Assembly: GCA_001803165.1 (NCBI GenBank)
Contig: MHAZ01000007.1
Location: forward strand, 62,001 to 126,000
DNA: 64,000 nucleotides
From: Stygiobacter sp. RIFOXYC2_FULL_38_25
GTDB taxonomy: Bacteria > Bacteroidota > Ignavibacteria > Ignavibacteriales > Melioribacteraceae
Direction of reading: 5' to 3'
A model generated the notes under the pieces. The model was not told the DNA's origin and searched no databases. It was given only the letters and a program-made list of their open reading frames with translations. This document shows positions 9,099 to 17,893 of this stretch, piece after piece (within the stretch, counting starts at the first letter, position 1; every line of letters begins with the position of its first letter). The position numbers and the translations under genes are program-made.

Positions 9099-11000
9099 TT
9101 AGGTTCCGATATTGTCAAAATCTATAATGAGCGATCTCGTTTCATGCGGTTCCATTTTATCAAGGTAAAAGTAGATTGTCTGCCCGTCTGCACTTACACT
9201 ATGCTTAGGAATCTTGGTATTAATCATATCGGAGGACACTTCTACATTTTTAACACGTTTATTCAAGTTAACCTGTACAACAAGCGCTTCTGTTGCTTCA
9301 TCCTTTGGATTGTTAAGCTCTACTGCAATTCTTCTTTTGCTTCTAGGTTCGTAACGAACTTCAACTCCACCTTTACGATTCCACCAGACTTGTAATTCCT
9401 TTAAGGAAGTAAGCCACATTTTCTTTTCTTTAGCATATCTAATGATGTCTTTTATAACCGAAGCATTCTGTGGTTGAAGCTGATACTCAGTGTGAATTTT
9501 GAACACATATAATCCGCCTTCAAACAAAACACGGTCAACGTCTTCTTCGTAAGTGTAACGCTGAAACTCTGTACTAGCGAGTCCATAGTTTCTAACTACT
9601 TCATAATCATCTCTAGCAGTCTTAGTAATAATCATGATCGGCTGATTATTTCTAAATCTTACTTCAGGAACAGAGCGGTCGGTTAACGAATCTGTCACCA
9701 AGAATTCATACCCTAAAGAAGACATAGCTTGCAAAGTATTGTCATCATAGTAGCCGTTTAGAGGCATTAGCGCTGTTACTTTCTTGCCGGTAATTTTCGA
9801 AATTGAATTATTAGCAAACTTTAGGCTTGATTGCTGCACATCTTTGCTGAAGAGTTTATTGACTGTATCTTCAGGCGATGCGATGTAACCGATGTCTTCC
9901 AAAATTCCAACATCACCTCGCTTAGCTATTGATTTCAGCAAGCTGGTATTTTTCAATGCTAATTCAGGATCAATGAAATATGTAAACGGTGTTTTTGAAG
10001 AACCAAAAATGTTAGAAATGTTTGAAATATTTTGCGGCTGTTCATTTATTGTTGGGATGATAATCATAGCAGCTTCGTATGGTGAAGGCCAATCTTTAAC
10101 AAAAGCTGTTGGATTATAAATGAGCCAGTTTACAGAATTATTAAAAAGTCTTTCAAAATTTATCCAATCTTTCTGAACACCAATTATTGAATTTAATTCG
10201 AAACCATACCAAACAAATCTGCCTTTGCCATACGTACCATAAGCAATACCGGCACTTTTCTGGATCCCCTCTCTTACAAGCCCGGCTTCCTTTCTGAAAT
10301 CATACCAAAAACTTACTTGCGTCGTTCTTGGTTCTAACACCTCTGCATAAATTGGTCTATCCCAGGTTGCTACTTTTAATGTGTAACCTGTAGGAATTTG
10401 AGCGGTAAGAGGCAAATTACCCCGTAAAGTATGTACCTTGTACGTTTCTTCCGGTTTAATTTCCCGGTTAAAATTCATTCCGAAAACTTCTTTGAAGAAA
10501 TCCCACCCTCTCCATTTTCCTTCATCGGAAAAAGTAGCCGGTCCACCTGTTACAAACAAACTCCCGCCATTTTCAACATAGCGCTTTAGATGCATAATCT
10601 CTTTATCGCTAAGAGATTTTGCGCCGGGCAGAATTATCAATTTATATTCGTAATGCTGTCCAAGCTCAATAGTCTGATCGGAAATAACATCATAGTTAAG
10701 TTTGGCATTCTTAATTTTCTCTTTCCATGTATTAACATTGTCTCTAAGCCACGTACTCCCGGCTTCCAGCATATTTTCCGTATATCTCGAATATAGTATT
10801 GCAGCTTTTTCTTTCTTGTCTGCGCTCAAAAAACTAAGGTTCTTCTTTGTAGGAAGTATCTCACTTATCTCATAATTACCATAAATATTTTTGATAATTA
10901 AGAGGAATACAAGTGCACCTGTAATGAGTAATACTAATCCACTTAGAAAAATGATTAGATAATTTACTCTTAGTCCTTTGGCTGCTTCTTTTACCGCCAC
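9099..11000 (-). CDS. Membrane-anchored GATase-like/NodB-fold protein, probably catalytically inactive
   Basis: 633 residues. One membrane helix (about 14-38) is followed by a periplasmic glutamine-amidotransferase-like flavodoxin fold (IILPGAKSLSDKEIMHLKRY, then NGGSLFVTGG). Next comes a region resembling NodB polysaccharide deacetylases (about 308-530), then a C-terminal beta-sandwich. The NodB catalytic motifs are gone. The expected TFDDG is IIPTIN, the HxxxH metal motif is absent where RGDVGILEDIGY lies, and the RPP.G motif is MPLNGYYDD, whereas the fold markers TPFTYFIDPE and SSLGYEFLVTDS remain. It overlaps the upstream small membrane protein gene by 10 bases and belongs to the GT2 unit. 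A polymer-binding or guiding role in the periplasm is likelier than deacetylation. Confidence 0.65.
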   Translation of the reverse strand: MAVKEAAKGLRVNYLIIFLSGLVLLITGALVFLLIIKNIYGNYEISEILPTKKNLSFLSADKKEKAAILYSRYTENMLEAGSTWLRDNVNTWKEKIKNAKLNYDVISDQTIELGQHYEYKLIILPGAKSLSDKEIMHLKRYVENGGSLFVTGGPATFSDEGKWRGWDFFKEVFGMNFNREIKPEETYKVHTLRGNLPLTAQIPTGYTLKVATWDRPIYAEVLEPRTTQVSFWYDFRKEAGLVREGIQKSAGIAYGTYGKGRFVWYGFELNSIIGVQKDWINFERLFNNSVNWLIYNPTAFVKDWPSPYEAAMIIIPTINEQPQNISNISNIFGSSKTPFTYFIDPELALKNTSLLKSIAKRGDVGILEDIGYIASPEDTVNKLFSKDVQQSSLKFANNSISKITGKKVTALMPLNGYYDDNTLQAMSSLGYEFLVTDSLTDRSVPEVRFRNNQPIMIITKTARDDYEVVRNYGLASTEFQRYTYEEDVDRVLFEGGLYVFKIHTEYQLQPQNASVIKDIIRYAKEKKMWLTSLKELQVWWNRKGGVEVRYEPRSKRRIAVELNNPKDEATEALVVQVNLNKRVKNVEVSSDMINTKIPKHSVSADGQTIYFYLDKMEPHETRSLIIDFDNIGT

Positions 11001-11491
11001 CTTAAGTTATCCTCTTGCTTGCGTTCTTGTTTGGTCGGTTCTACATAACCTTCATTAGTATAACGCATAAATTTACCTTTAGCAGATTTTCTTTCCTGCT
11101 CGTACTGTCTTTGCTGTTCTCCAGTTGGTCTCTGATAATGCGTTTCGCTATATGTTGAAGGTGCATTACCCACAAATGTTGGGCGTAGTTCAGGACCGCG
11201 CGAATAATCATCTTGAGGCACATAAGATTGCTGTCTCTGTGGTTCAAAGCCATATTCTTGTTGAGGAATATCGAAAGTTTTACGCGGCTCTCCGGGAGTA
11301 ACAATCCTTTGCTCTGATACAAGAGGAGCCGGAGCTACCAATTCAGCCGGAATAGCAGAAGGCTGAGGTGCCGCTGAAGTAACACCCTTCCTTTCCCGAA
11401 TCTTGTAAAGAATATATGCGCCGACGGAAAGCATAAAAGTAGAAATAGTCGCCACAAGAATGATTAACGAAAGAATAGGAATGAGTTCCAT
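10991..11491 (-). CDS. Small single-pass membrane protein with a Pro/Gln/Arg-rich tail
   Basis: 166 residues, family not recognised. One transmembrane helix (about 5-30) is followed by a low-complexity soluble part rich in Pro, Gln, Arg and Glu, ending with a basic, charged segment (TKQERKQEDNLRWR). It sits between the GT2 synthase (25-base gap) and the NodB-fold protein (10-base overlap). The position is like that of small synthase partners such as PgaD, but sequence relationship cannot be claimed. The tail is probably disordered and could be a protein-docking region. Confidence 0.6.
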   Translation of the reverse strand: MELIPILSLIILVATISTFMLSVGAYILYKIRERKGVTSAAPQPSAIPAELVAPAPLVSEQRIVTPGEPRKTFDIPQQEYGFEPQRQQSYVPQDDYSRGPELRPTFVGNAPSTYSETHYQRPTGEQQRQYEQERKSAKGKFMRYTNEGYVEPTKQERKQEDNLRWR

Positions 11492-11516
11492 TTTTACCTC
11501 TTTAGATCTTAATTAT

Positions 11517-12938
11517 TTATTTAGCACCTTGCGGTGAAACCTTATTACTACTTTTTGAAATACCGGTTCTTTCGAGTTTACCCCACGTCATACTAACGCC
11601 GATAAACTCTTCAACAGTTGCCATAGCTTTTGTAACGTCAATCAATAAAATAAATATCATACGGTAGATAATTGCGTAAGGAACTAATCTGAACTCTTCT
11701 TTTTCGGCAGCTATACAATAGACAGCTGCCATTAAGTCCAGCACAGCAATTCCAATCCACCATAAGAAAATGAAACTAGACATACCGTAAAAAAGCGCTA
11801 CAATAATAAAGTATAGATTAACAAAGATATTCATAGCAGGCCAAACTAAAGCTTCATAGAACATCTGCCAAAGAATAACACTATTGTTAAAATTAACTGT
11901 AGGATTGAACAAATATTTTTTGTGCTTTCTAATAGCTTGAAGAATTCCGCGGGTCCAGCGGTATCTTTGTTTTAGCAACTGGTATATGGTAATAGGTGCT
12001 TCTGTAAACGCTATTGCATTCGGCTCATAAGCTATCTTCCAGCCGGCAGCTAGTATTTTAAGTGTAACATCTGCATCTTCTGCAAATGTATCGCTCGAGT
12101 AAAAACCAGCGTCTTTAAAAGCACTCTTTCTAAAAATTCCAATCGGTCCAGGTATAATGTTTACCATCTGTAAAAACCCTTGCGAGCTTCGAGCCATATT
12201 CAAACCTTCAAGATATTCAAGAGCTTGAAGATCTGTTAACATTCTTTTTCTATTCTGAACTTTTACATTACCGGCAACAGCACCCACTGCCGGATCTATG
12301 AAATGACGCACAGCCATTTTTAAGGTATCTTCACTAAGCTGAGAATCTCCATCCATGCAAAGGACAAACTGCGCTTCCGAATATTGAATTCCGGCATTTA
12401 GAGCTTTCGCCTTTCCGCCGTTTGGTTTATTTATCAATGAAACTTTTACAAGTCCGGAAACACCTTTTTGGTAACCTACCAATGATTCGGCAACTATAGC
12501 AGTATCGTCTGTCGAGCCATCATTAACAATAATTATCTCGTAGTTTGAATAATCCAACTCAAGAAGTGACTCAATAGAACTTCTTAAAACTTTGCCTTCA
12601 TTATAAACAGGAACTATAATAGAAACGAATGGAAAATAACCATGTTTATCCTGAACCGTATAACGCGTAATGAAAAAATACGCCATGAAAAGAGTTGCAA
12701 AATATCTAATAAGGAGTATGAATAAGAAAATCACCAAAGAAACAATGGAAGAATATACGAAGAGTCCACTCCAGCTTAACACTGTTAACGGCAGGGTAAG
12801 GAAAATAGTAATAATAAGTATCACCGAAAAAACTCCTGAAACAAGAATTGTTCTTAGCTTTTCGCTACCAACATTTCTTTTCGGGGGTTTTACTTCCCTA
12901 TTATCTAGCGCAATCTGGTATTTTTGTTTATTCATCAT
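11517..12938 (-). CDS. Processive family 2 glycosyltransferase (PgaC/IcaA/BcsA-like polysaccharide synthase)
   Basis: 473-residue inner-membrane beta-glycosyltransferase that polymerises and probably translocates a sugar chain. Two N-terminal membrane helices (about 30-92) precede the GT-A domain, and about three to four helices follow it (about 350-450). All processive GT2 residues are present: Asp140 in VNDGSTDD, DGD at 196-198, the acceptor-site Asp288 in AEDADVT and the QxxRW motif QRYRW at 324-328. The layout is closest to PNAG synthases (PgaC/IcaA), and no PilZ domain is fused as in BcsA. The sugar is not decidable from sequence; a GH9 neighbour hints at a beta-1,4-glucan-like chain. 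A sigma-54-like promoter lies just upstream, and ATG-ATG gives two possible starts. Confidence 0.9.
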   Translation of the reverse strand: MMNKQKYQIALDNREVKPPKRNVGSEKLRTILVSGVFSVILIITIFLTLPLTVLSWSGLFVYSSIVSLVIFLFILLIRYFATLFMAYFFITRYTVQDKHGYFPFVSIIVPVYNEGKVLRSSIESLLELDYSNYEIIIVNDGSTDDTAIVAESLVGYQKGVSGLVKVSLINKPNGGKAKALNAGIQYSEAQFVLCMDGDSQLSEDTLKMAVRHFIDPAVGAVAGNVKVQNRKRMLTDLQALEYLEGLNMARSSQGFLQMVNIIPGPIGIFRKSAFKDAGFYSSDTFAEDADVTLKILAAGWKIAYEPNAIAFTEAPITIYQLLKQRYRWTRGILQAIRKHKKYLFNPTVNFNNSVILWQMFYEALVWPAMNIFVNLYFIIVALFYGMSSFIFLWWIGIAVLDLMAAVYCIAAEKEEFRLVPYAIIYRMIFILLIDVTKAMATVEEFIGVSMTWGKLERTGISKSSNKVSPQGAK

Positions 12939-12968
12939 AATTCAAGTGTACATTAAACATTAAAATTT

Positions 12969-12984
12969 TTCAAAATGAGTGCCA
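12969..12984 (-). promoter_or_regulatory. Putative sigma-54 promoter of the GT2 unit
   Basis: On the minus strand TGGCAC-N5-TTGAA matches the -24/-12 sigma-54 pattern TGGCAC-N5-TTGCA with one mismatch and the correct GG-to-G spacing. It would start transcription about 20 bases before the GT2 ATG. The same element within a 28-bp block (23 identities) precedes the ATPase gene at 19189-19204. The rest of the intergenic space 12985-13193 contains a TGCATCAG copy at 13064-13071 and no gene. Confidence 0.5.
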
Positions 12985-13193
12985 CTAATAAACATTGGTT
13001 TTAGTGGTATTTCGCAATTTATCAAGAACATAAGTGTACCATCAGTAAACAATTCCGGCAAACTGCATCAGAAAGACACAAGCTTGATAGGAATATAATT
13101 GAAATATTAACCTATTGCAAGCAAATAAGTTAAGTGAGAAATCTAAAGAATCCTTACAAGCAAAACCCGTAAACCGTTCTCATTTCATAAAGG

Positions 13194-14468
13194 CTAATTC
13201 TTAAATTTAGAGTAAGAATCCATTAATGCGTCAAACAAAAAGCCGGCTACCTTTGAACCTCCTAAAGATGTAAAGTGAGCATAGTCCTTTAGAGCAAGAG
13301 GCGGAGATGCATTTACCCAGTCATCCATAGAGTCTCGTCCACCCATCATTTGTGATAGGTCCCAAAAAGTTATCCCGGTTTTTTCTGCAATTCTTTTTTG
13401 AGTTTCGAGGAGAATCAATACATCGGGATTTGTAACAAAACGAGTTCCAATTTTTTGGGTTCTATCTGTTGAACTAACTAATAAGAAACTTGTATTAGGG
13501 AAAGCCTTCTGGTATTTCTTAATCACGTTTACCATCTTGTTTTCATAAACAGTAAAGATGCCCTTGTTGGGAGAAGAAACGTTTGCGCCGTAAGATAGAA
13601 TAATTAAATCGTAATGGAGGTTTTTATTGAACTGTTCAAGGAGTTCTTCCGAGATATCAGCTAAAGAAGAACCGGAATTTCCTCGCATCGGAAAGTTATC
13701 AACATAAACTCCGCCGCCCGATGATTCAAGGCTAACACCATAAAACAAAGGACTCTTGCCTGAAAGAAACTGCATATAGAAAGTCTTTGAATTCCCCTTC
13801 GCCTTGATAACTAATTCTTGAACACCATTGCTCGCTATTAGTTTTTGTTTGGTCATTGCAGCATTATCAACTGAATATTGAATAGTAGAATTGTAATCAG
13901 CAGAACTGTAGTAAATTTTCACTACGTTAAATGAAGAAGACGATTTATATATTGAGTTAGCTTCATATTTAACCCAACTACCTGCTTTTGGAATAGCAAG
14001 TGCACCGGATATTCCTAAAGGAAGCTGATTCGGGTTTCTTGTTAAAAAAGAATAATACTCCCAATCTTCGGAATAGGAATGTATTGTTGTAACTCTCATC
14101 CGATTATCATCCGAGATAATATTTAGCATTCCTACGCCCTGTCCGCCAAATCTCTGTTGAAGTTTCTCACGTAGATAATCTGTAATTATATCGCCAAGTA
14201 TTAAAGAATCGCCATAATGAGCAATACGAAGCGGTTTGTTCCTGAGATTGCTAAGTGTTTCATAGAAATATTTCATTTGCGAAACATTTCCTGTAAGAGG
14301 GGTAAACTTGCCTAAAGACTGATTAGTTGGAATAGTCAAAACATCTGTACCAGCAGAGGTAAATGTTAATTGCTGCGATAATTCATTCGTAAAATTAGAA
14401 CTATAATTTCTTGCAAATCCTTTATAAGCGAACAATAAAAACAATATGAGGACTATATATGATCTCAT
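13194..14468 (-). CDS. Secreted SGNH/GDSL hydrolase
   Basis: 424 residues with an N-terminal signal peptide (about 1-19). The GDS nucleophile block (RIAHYGDSLILGD, Ser88), a block III Asn (ILSYGANVSS) and the C-terminal catalytic DYAH (Asp395, His398) are all present, so it should be an active ester hydrolase or acyl transferase of the SGNH fold. Similar enzymes in alginate, PNAG and cellulose systems add or remove O-acetyl groups in the periplasm, and this is the natural inference here. A beta-sandwich insert (about 130-240) could bind the polymer. It follows the TPR/barrel gene by 71 bases and is probably the third gene of that transcription unit. Confidence 0.78.
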   Translation of the reverse strand: MRSYIVLILFLLFAYKGFARNYSSNFTNELSQQLTFTSAGTDVLTIPTNQSLGKFTPLTGNVSQMKYFYETLSNLRNKPLRIAHYGDSLILGDIITDYLREKLQQRFGGQGVGMLNIISDDNRMRVTTIHSYSEDWEYYSFLTRNPNQLPLGISGALAIPKAGSWVKYEANSIYKSSSSFNVVKIYYSSADYNSTIQYSVDNAAMTKQKLIASNGVQELVIKAKGNSKTFYMQFLSGKSPLFYGVSLESSGGGVYVDNFPMRGNSGSSLADISEELLEQFNKNLHYDLIILSYGANVSSPNKGIFTVYENKMVNVIKKYQKAFPNTSFLLVSSTDRTQKIGTRFVTNPDVLILLETQKRIAEKTGITFWDLSQMMGGRDSMDDWVNASPPLALKDYAHFTSLGGSKVAGFLFDALMDSYSKFKN

Positions 14469-14539
14469 TTAAAAACCTTTTTTATTCAACATTAGTATGA
14501 AAGAGAATTATTACATGGGGAAAAATAAGTCATCCAGAA

Positions 14540-17500
14540 TTAAAAAACGCTCCAGTACGCTGTTAAAGAACTGTTAAAACTGCGATAACCGGAACCATAG
14601 CGGAAACTATTTCCGTATGTTACTCTGGCACTGATCACTATATTTTGAATAGGATTGTAAACTGCTTCTCCAAATATCTCACCTATAATATAATCTACAT
14701 CTGGGGCATAGCCGATTTTTCCACCCGTTTTGAATTTCAATTCCTTTTGATAAGAGAAATCATACTCAGCCCAAATACTATGTGTATCGTAATCTTGCGG
14801 GGAATAATATAATTTCGATACAAAAGCATAATCAGTAAAGTAATATTCGTACCCAAAGAATCCATAGCTCAAAAATCTTCTGCCAAATTTAATTATAAAT
14901 ATATTCCCTTTGTTTTTATCACTCAATTGGAAATACTGATAATCTCCTCTAAGCATAGCCATATTTTTATAAGTGTATGAAGCATTAATTCGATAAATAT
15001 CAGCAGTCATTCTATTATAAAACATAAAGGGAGAATAAAGAAATAGCCTTGCATCTGTATTTTCGAAATTAACCGACAGCGAAAGCTCATTCGGCTTTTC
15101 GTAACGAAGTGCAGCATCCCAGATTCTGTAATTTGGCTCGCCAAGTGTAGCTAAATTTCCATATGTGCCATTGAGCGAAAGATATCTTGTAAAGAAAAGT
15201 GAAGCAGCCCACTTAAATTGTGTGAACTCTTTTCTCAAAACCATATTGTCTAAAGTAGTCCTAAACCAAATGCCACCAACCGATAAGAAGCCAACAAAAC
15301 CAGCATCGAGCCGTGAACCATAATTCCACAAGCGGAATTTCTGGTTATCTGCATAATAATTTCCATAAGGCGATACATTGACATTTGTAGGAAGAAATAA
15401 GTTAAAGAAACTTTGTATGCTGGATAATCCTCTGTTAAATCCACTTGGAGGCAGCCAACTAATTCTTTCTTTTATTTTACTTATCTGCGCTGTATCGCTC
15501 ACACTTTCGAGTAAATATTCGTACATAGAACGGGCATCCCCGTAACTTTCATCTTGCACATAAGCATCGCCTAAGAAAAGCATTTTTTCGTTAAGGTCAT
15601 CTTTTGCAGTTTGATCTGTAACTTTTGTTTTCAAACTGTTAAATACATCTTCGGCTTTATCAAACTCCTTGTCTTGAGTTAAAAGATAACCCATATATGT
15701 CTGGCGTTTATAAATATCGTTTAACATTTCCGCATCGGTTATTTTTTCTTCAAGTTTTGTAAACTCTTCAATAGCCTCATCATACTTTTTGTCGGCAACG
15801 TAAGAATCAGCTAAGAAAATCAAGCTTTGATCTATTTGCTTACGAATTCCCGGAGAAGTGCTGTCGGCTTCTATTTCAGAATATATTTGTTTTCCTTTCT
15901 CATAATTTTTTGCACCAACATAATTGCCTGCAAGAAAAAGCATTTGTTGATTAATATCTTGCCTTGCTGCAGAGCTGTTAGCTTTAGCTTTAAGCTCTCT
16001 ATAGATTTTCTCGGCTTCTTCCAATCTGTTTGTAGAAGCATATGCATTCGCTAACAGCATTTGTCCTTGGTCGTCATCCGGATTTATTTTGCTCAAACTT
16101 TCTAGTTCAGTCCTAGCCTTAGTTGTATCACCGCTTAGGAAGTAATTCTTGGCTCTCAATAACGCCGCTTTGTAATTAAATTCTTCTACTAATATTTCGT
16201 CATATAATTGAATAGCACGCGGATAATTATTAGCACAAGTAGCAATATCGGCATACTCAAGTTTTTCTTCTCGAGTCAAGCTTTTTCTCTTTTCAAAGTA
16301 CTCATCATATTTTACCAGAGCTTCAACACATTTCCCTTCCATCGAAAGTTTTCCGGCTTCACCCCTTATTTCAAATAATTTGGCTTCATCATTAGCTTGC
16401 TGCCTTAGTTGAAATACACTCTCCATGTTTGCTACTTCAGAATTGCCCGGATAATATTCCTTTGCTTGATCCAGATATTGCTTACCAATGATGAAATCTT
16501 TTTTCCAAGTGTAGAGGTTTACTAGCGAAAGCAATGCATCTAAATTTTTGGGATTACTTTCATGAACATCAAGGAGATATTGTTCGCCAAGCTCTAAATC
16601 ATTAACCGTCCAAACGGCAATCTGACCGCGCAACAACTTGTAGTCGGAATTATTGGGATCTTGCTCAAGCAATTTATTCAATTGCGCTATTGATTTTTCC
16701 CATTCGTAGTTCCAAGCAGAATATTTAGCATATTTGAAACGCACTTCTAAATCTTTATCATCCGGAATATCTTGCAAATATTCACTTAGCACTTCAATAG
16801 CACTATCATAATAAAACAAGTTTGCATAAGCGTCTGCAAGTTTCATTACCGCTTCATTATCTGTAGGATTTTCTTTTAATATTTCCGTGTAGTGAGTAAC
16901 ATCTCTATTGAAGGTGCTGTCGCGATAGTCGGTAACAGTCTTGAAAATTGTTTTGAATTTTTCTTCTTCTGCGTGTTTAGGCTGCAAATATTGCAGTTGC
17001 TGAAAAGCTTCTTCGTATCTATTATTGCTTACTAACTCTGAAAGCAAATCAAAGCGTACATCATCATTGTCCGGATCCTTTTCCAGCAAACGATAGTATC
17101 TATCTATTGCATACTCTTGAGCGCTTCTATCGCGGTCTCTCCCAACATCAACGTTTAGATATCCTTGTTTTTTTGCAAGGTCAAGTCCATCTTCTGCTTC
17201 TTCAAAAAAAGGTTTGAAACTTAAAGACTTAGTAAATGCATCCTCGGCAATTTTATTCTTTCCAAGCCAAAGTGTGAAATAGCCGTAACGACTCCACAAA
17301 CGCCAATCATCGGGATATCTGCCTACATACTTTTTAAGAATTCTCTCACCTTTGACTATAGAGCGGGTCTTTCCAAGGATTACAGAATATCTAATTATTT
17401 CATCCGGCGAAGCATTATCATCTCTTTTTAGGTATTCATCATACCATCTCTCAGCATCGTACCATTCTTCAAGCCAGCGGTAGGATTTTCCTATTTCCAA

Positions 17501-17893
17501 ATAAGCGAAAGCATTATCCGGGTCAATTGCAATATCTCTCTTATGCCCATCAATTTTTTGATAAAGCTGCTTGTGCCAAACAGAAATTATTCTAGCTAAA
17601 TCAGAACGGATTTTTGAATCATTAGGAGTTAAGCGGAGAGCTCTGCGCAAATCAAATACTGCATCCCAATACTGTAATCTTTGTTCGAAACAGAGACCTC
17701 TTATGTGGTAACCATCTGCAGTGCGCGGGTTTGAAGCAATATACTTATTCAACTGATCGATGGCTTCGCCGTATCTGCCCTCGTTCATTAATAACTGCGC
17801 TTGATGCTTCAATGCATCACTACGGTTTTGGGCATAAGAAAGCCCCGCCGTTAGAACAGCAATAAAGAAAATTATTTTAAGGTAAACCCTCAT
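14540..17893 (-). CDS. TPR superhelix fused to an outer-membrane beta-barrel (polysaccharide exporter)
   Basis: 1117 residues. After a signal peptide ending near SYAQ (residue 22) come many TPR repeats to about residue 830 (for example GEAIDQLNKYIASNPRTADGY). The last 280 residues are rich in alternating aromatic strands and end AYWSVF, a typical outer-membrane insertion end. This TPR-then-porin layout is that of BcsC, PgaA and AlgK/AlgE or PelB systems, in which the scaffold guides polymer to the outer-membrane pore. The start overlaps the ATPase gene by four bases. With the GT2 synthase it forms the core of the export route. The late TPRs (640-820) include near-identical copies containing LFLADSYV or LFLGDAYV. 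Confidence 0.88.
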   Translation of the reverse strand: MRVYLKIIFFIAVLTAGLSYAQNRSDALKHQAQLLMNEGRYGEAIDQLNKYIASNPRTADGYHIRGLCFEQRLQYWDAVFDLRRALRLTPNDSKIRSDLARIISVWHKQLYQKIDGHKRDIAIDPDNAFAYLEIGKSYRWLEEWYDAERWYDEYLKRDDNASPDEIIRYSVILGKTRSIVKGERILKKYVGRYPDDWRLWSRYGYFTLWLGKNKIAEDAFTKSLSFKPFFEEAEDGLDLAKKQGYLNVDVGRDRDRSAQEYAIDRYYRLLEKDPDNDDVRFDLLSELVSNNRYEEAFQQLQYLQPKHAEEEKFKTIFKTVTDYRDSTFNRDVTHYTEILKENPTDNEAVMKLADAYANLFYYDSAIEVLSEYLQDIPDDKDLEVRFKYAKYSAWNYEWEKSIAQLNKLLEQDPNNSDYKLLRGQIAVWTVNDLELGEQYLLDVHESNPKNLDALLSLVNLYTWKKDFIIGKQYLDQAKEYYPGNSEVANMESVFQLRQQANDEAKLFEIRGEAGKLSMEGKCVEALVKYDEYFEKRKSLTREEKLEYADIATCANNYPRAIQLYDEILVEEFNYKAALLRAKNYFLSGDTTKARTELESLSKINPDDDQGQMLLANAYASTNRLEEAEKIYRELKAKANSSAARQDINQQMLFLAGNYVGAKNYEKGKQIYSEIEADSTSPGIRKQIDQSLIFLADSYVADKKYDEAIEEFTKLEEKITDAEMLNDIYKRQTYMGYLLTQDKEFDKAEDVFNSLKTKVTDQTAKDDLNEKMLFLGDAYVQDESYGDARSMYEYLLESVSDTAQISKIKERISWLPPSGFNRGLSSIQSFFNLFLPTNVNVSPYGNYYADNQKFRLWNYGSRLDAGFVGFLSVGGIWFRTTLDNMVLRKEFTQFKWAASLFFTRYLSLNGTYGNLATLGEPNYRIWDAALRYEKPNELSLSVNFENTDARLFLYSPFMFYNRMTADIYRINASYTYKNMAMLRGDYQYFQLSDKNKGNIFIIKFGRRFLSYGFFGYEYYFTDYAFVSKLYYSPQDYDTHSIWAEYDFSYQKELKFKTGGKIGYAPDVDYIIGEIFGEAVYNPIQNIVISARVTYGNSFRYGSGYRSFNSSLTAYWSVF

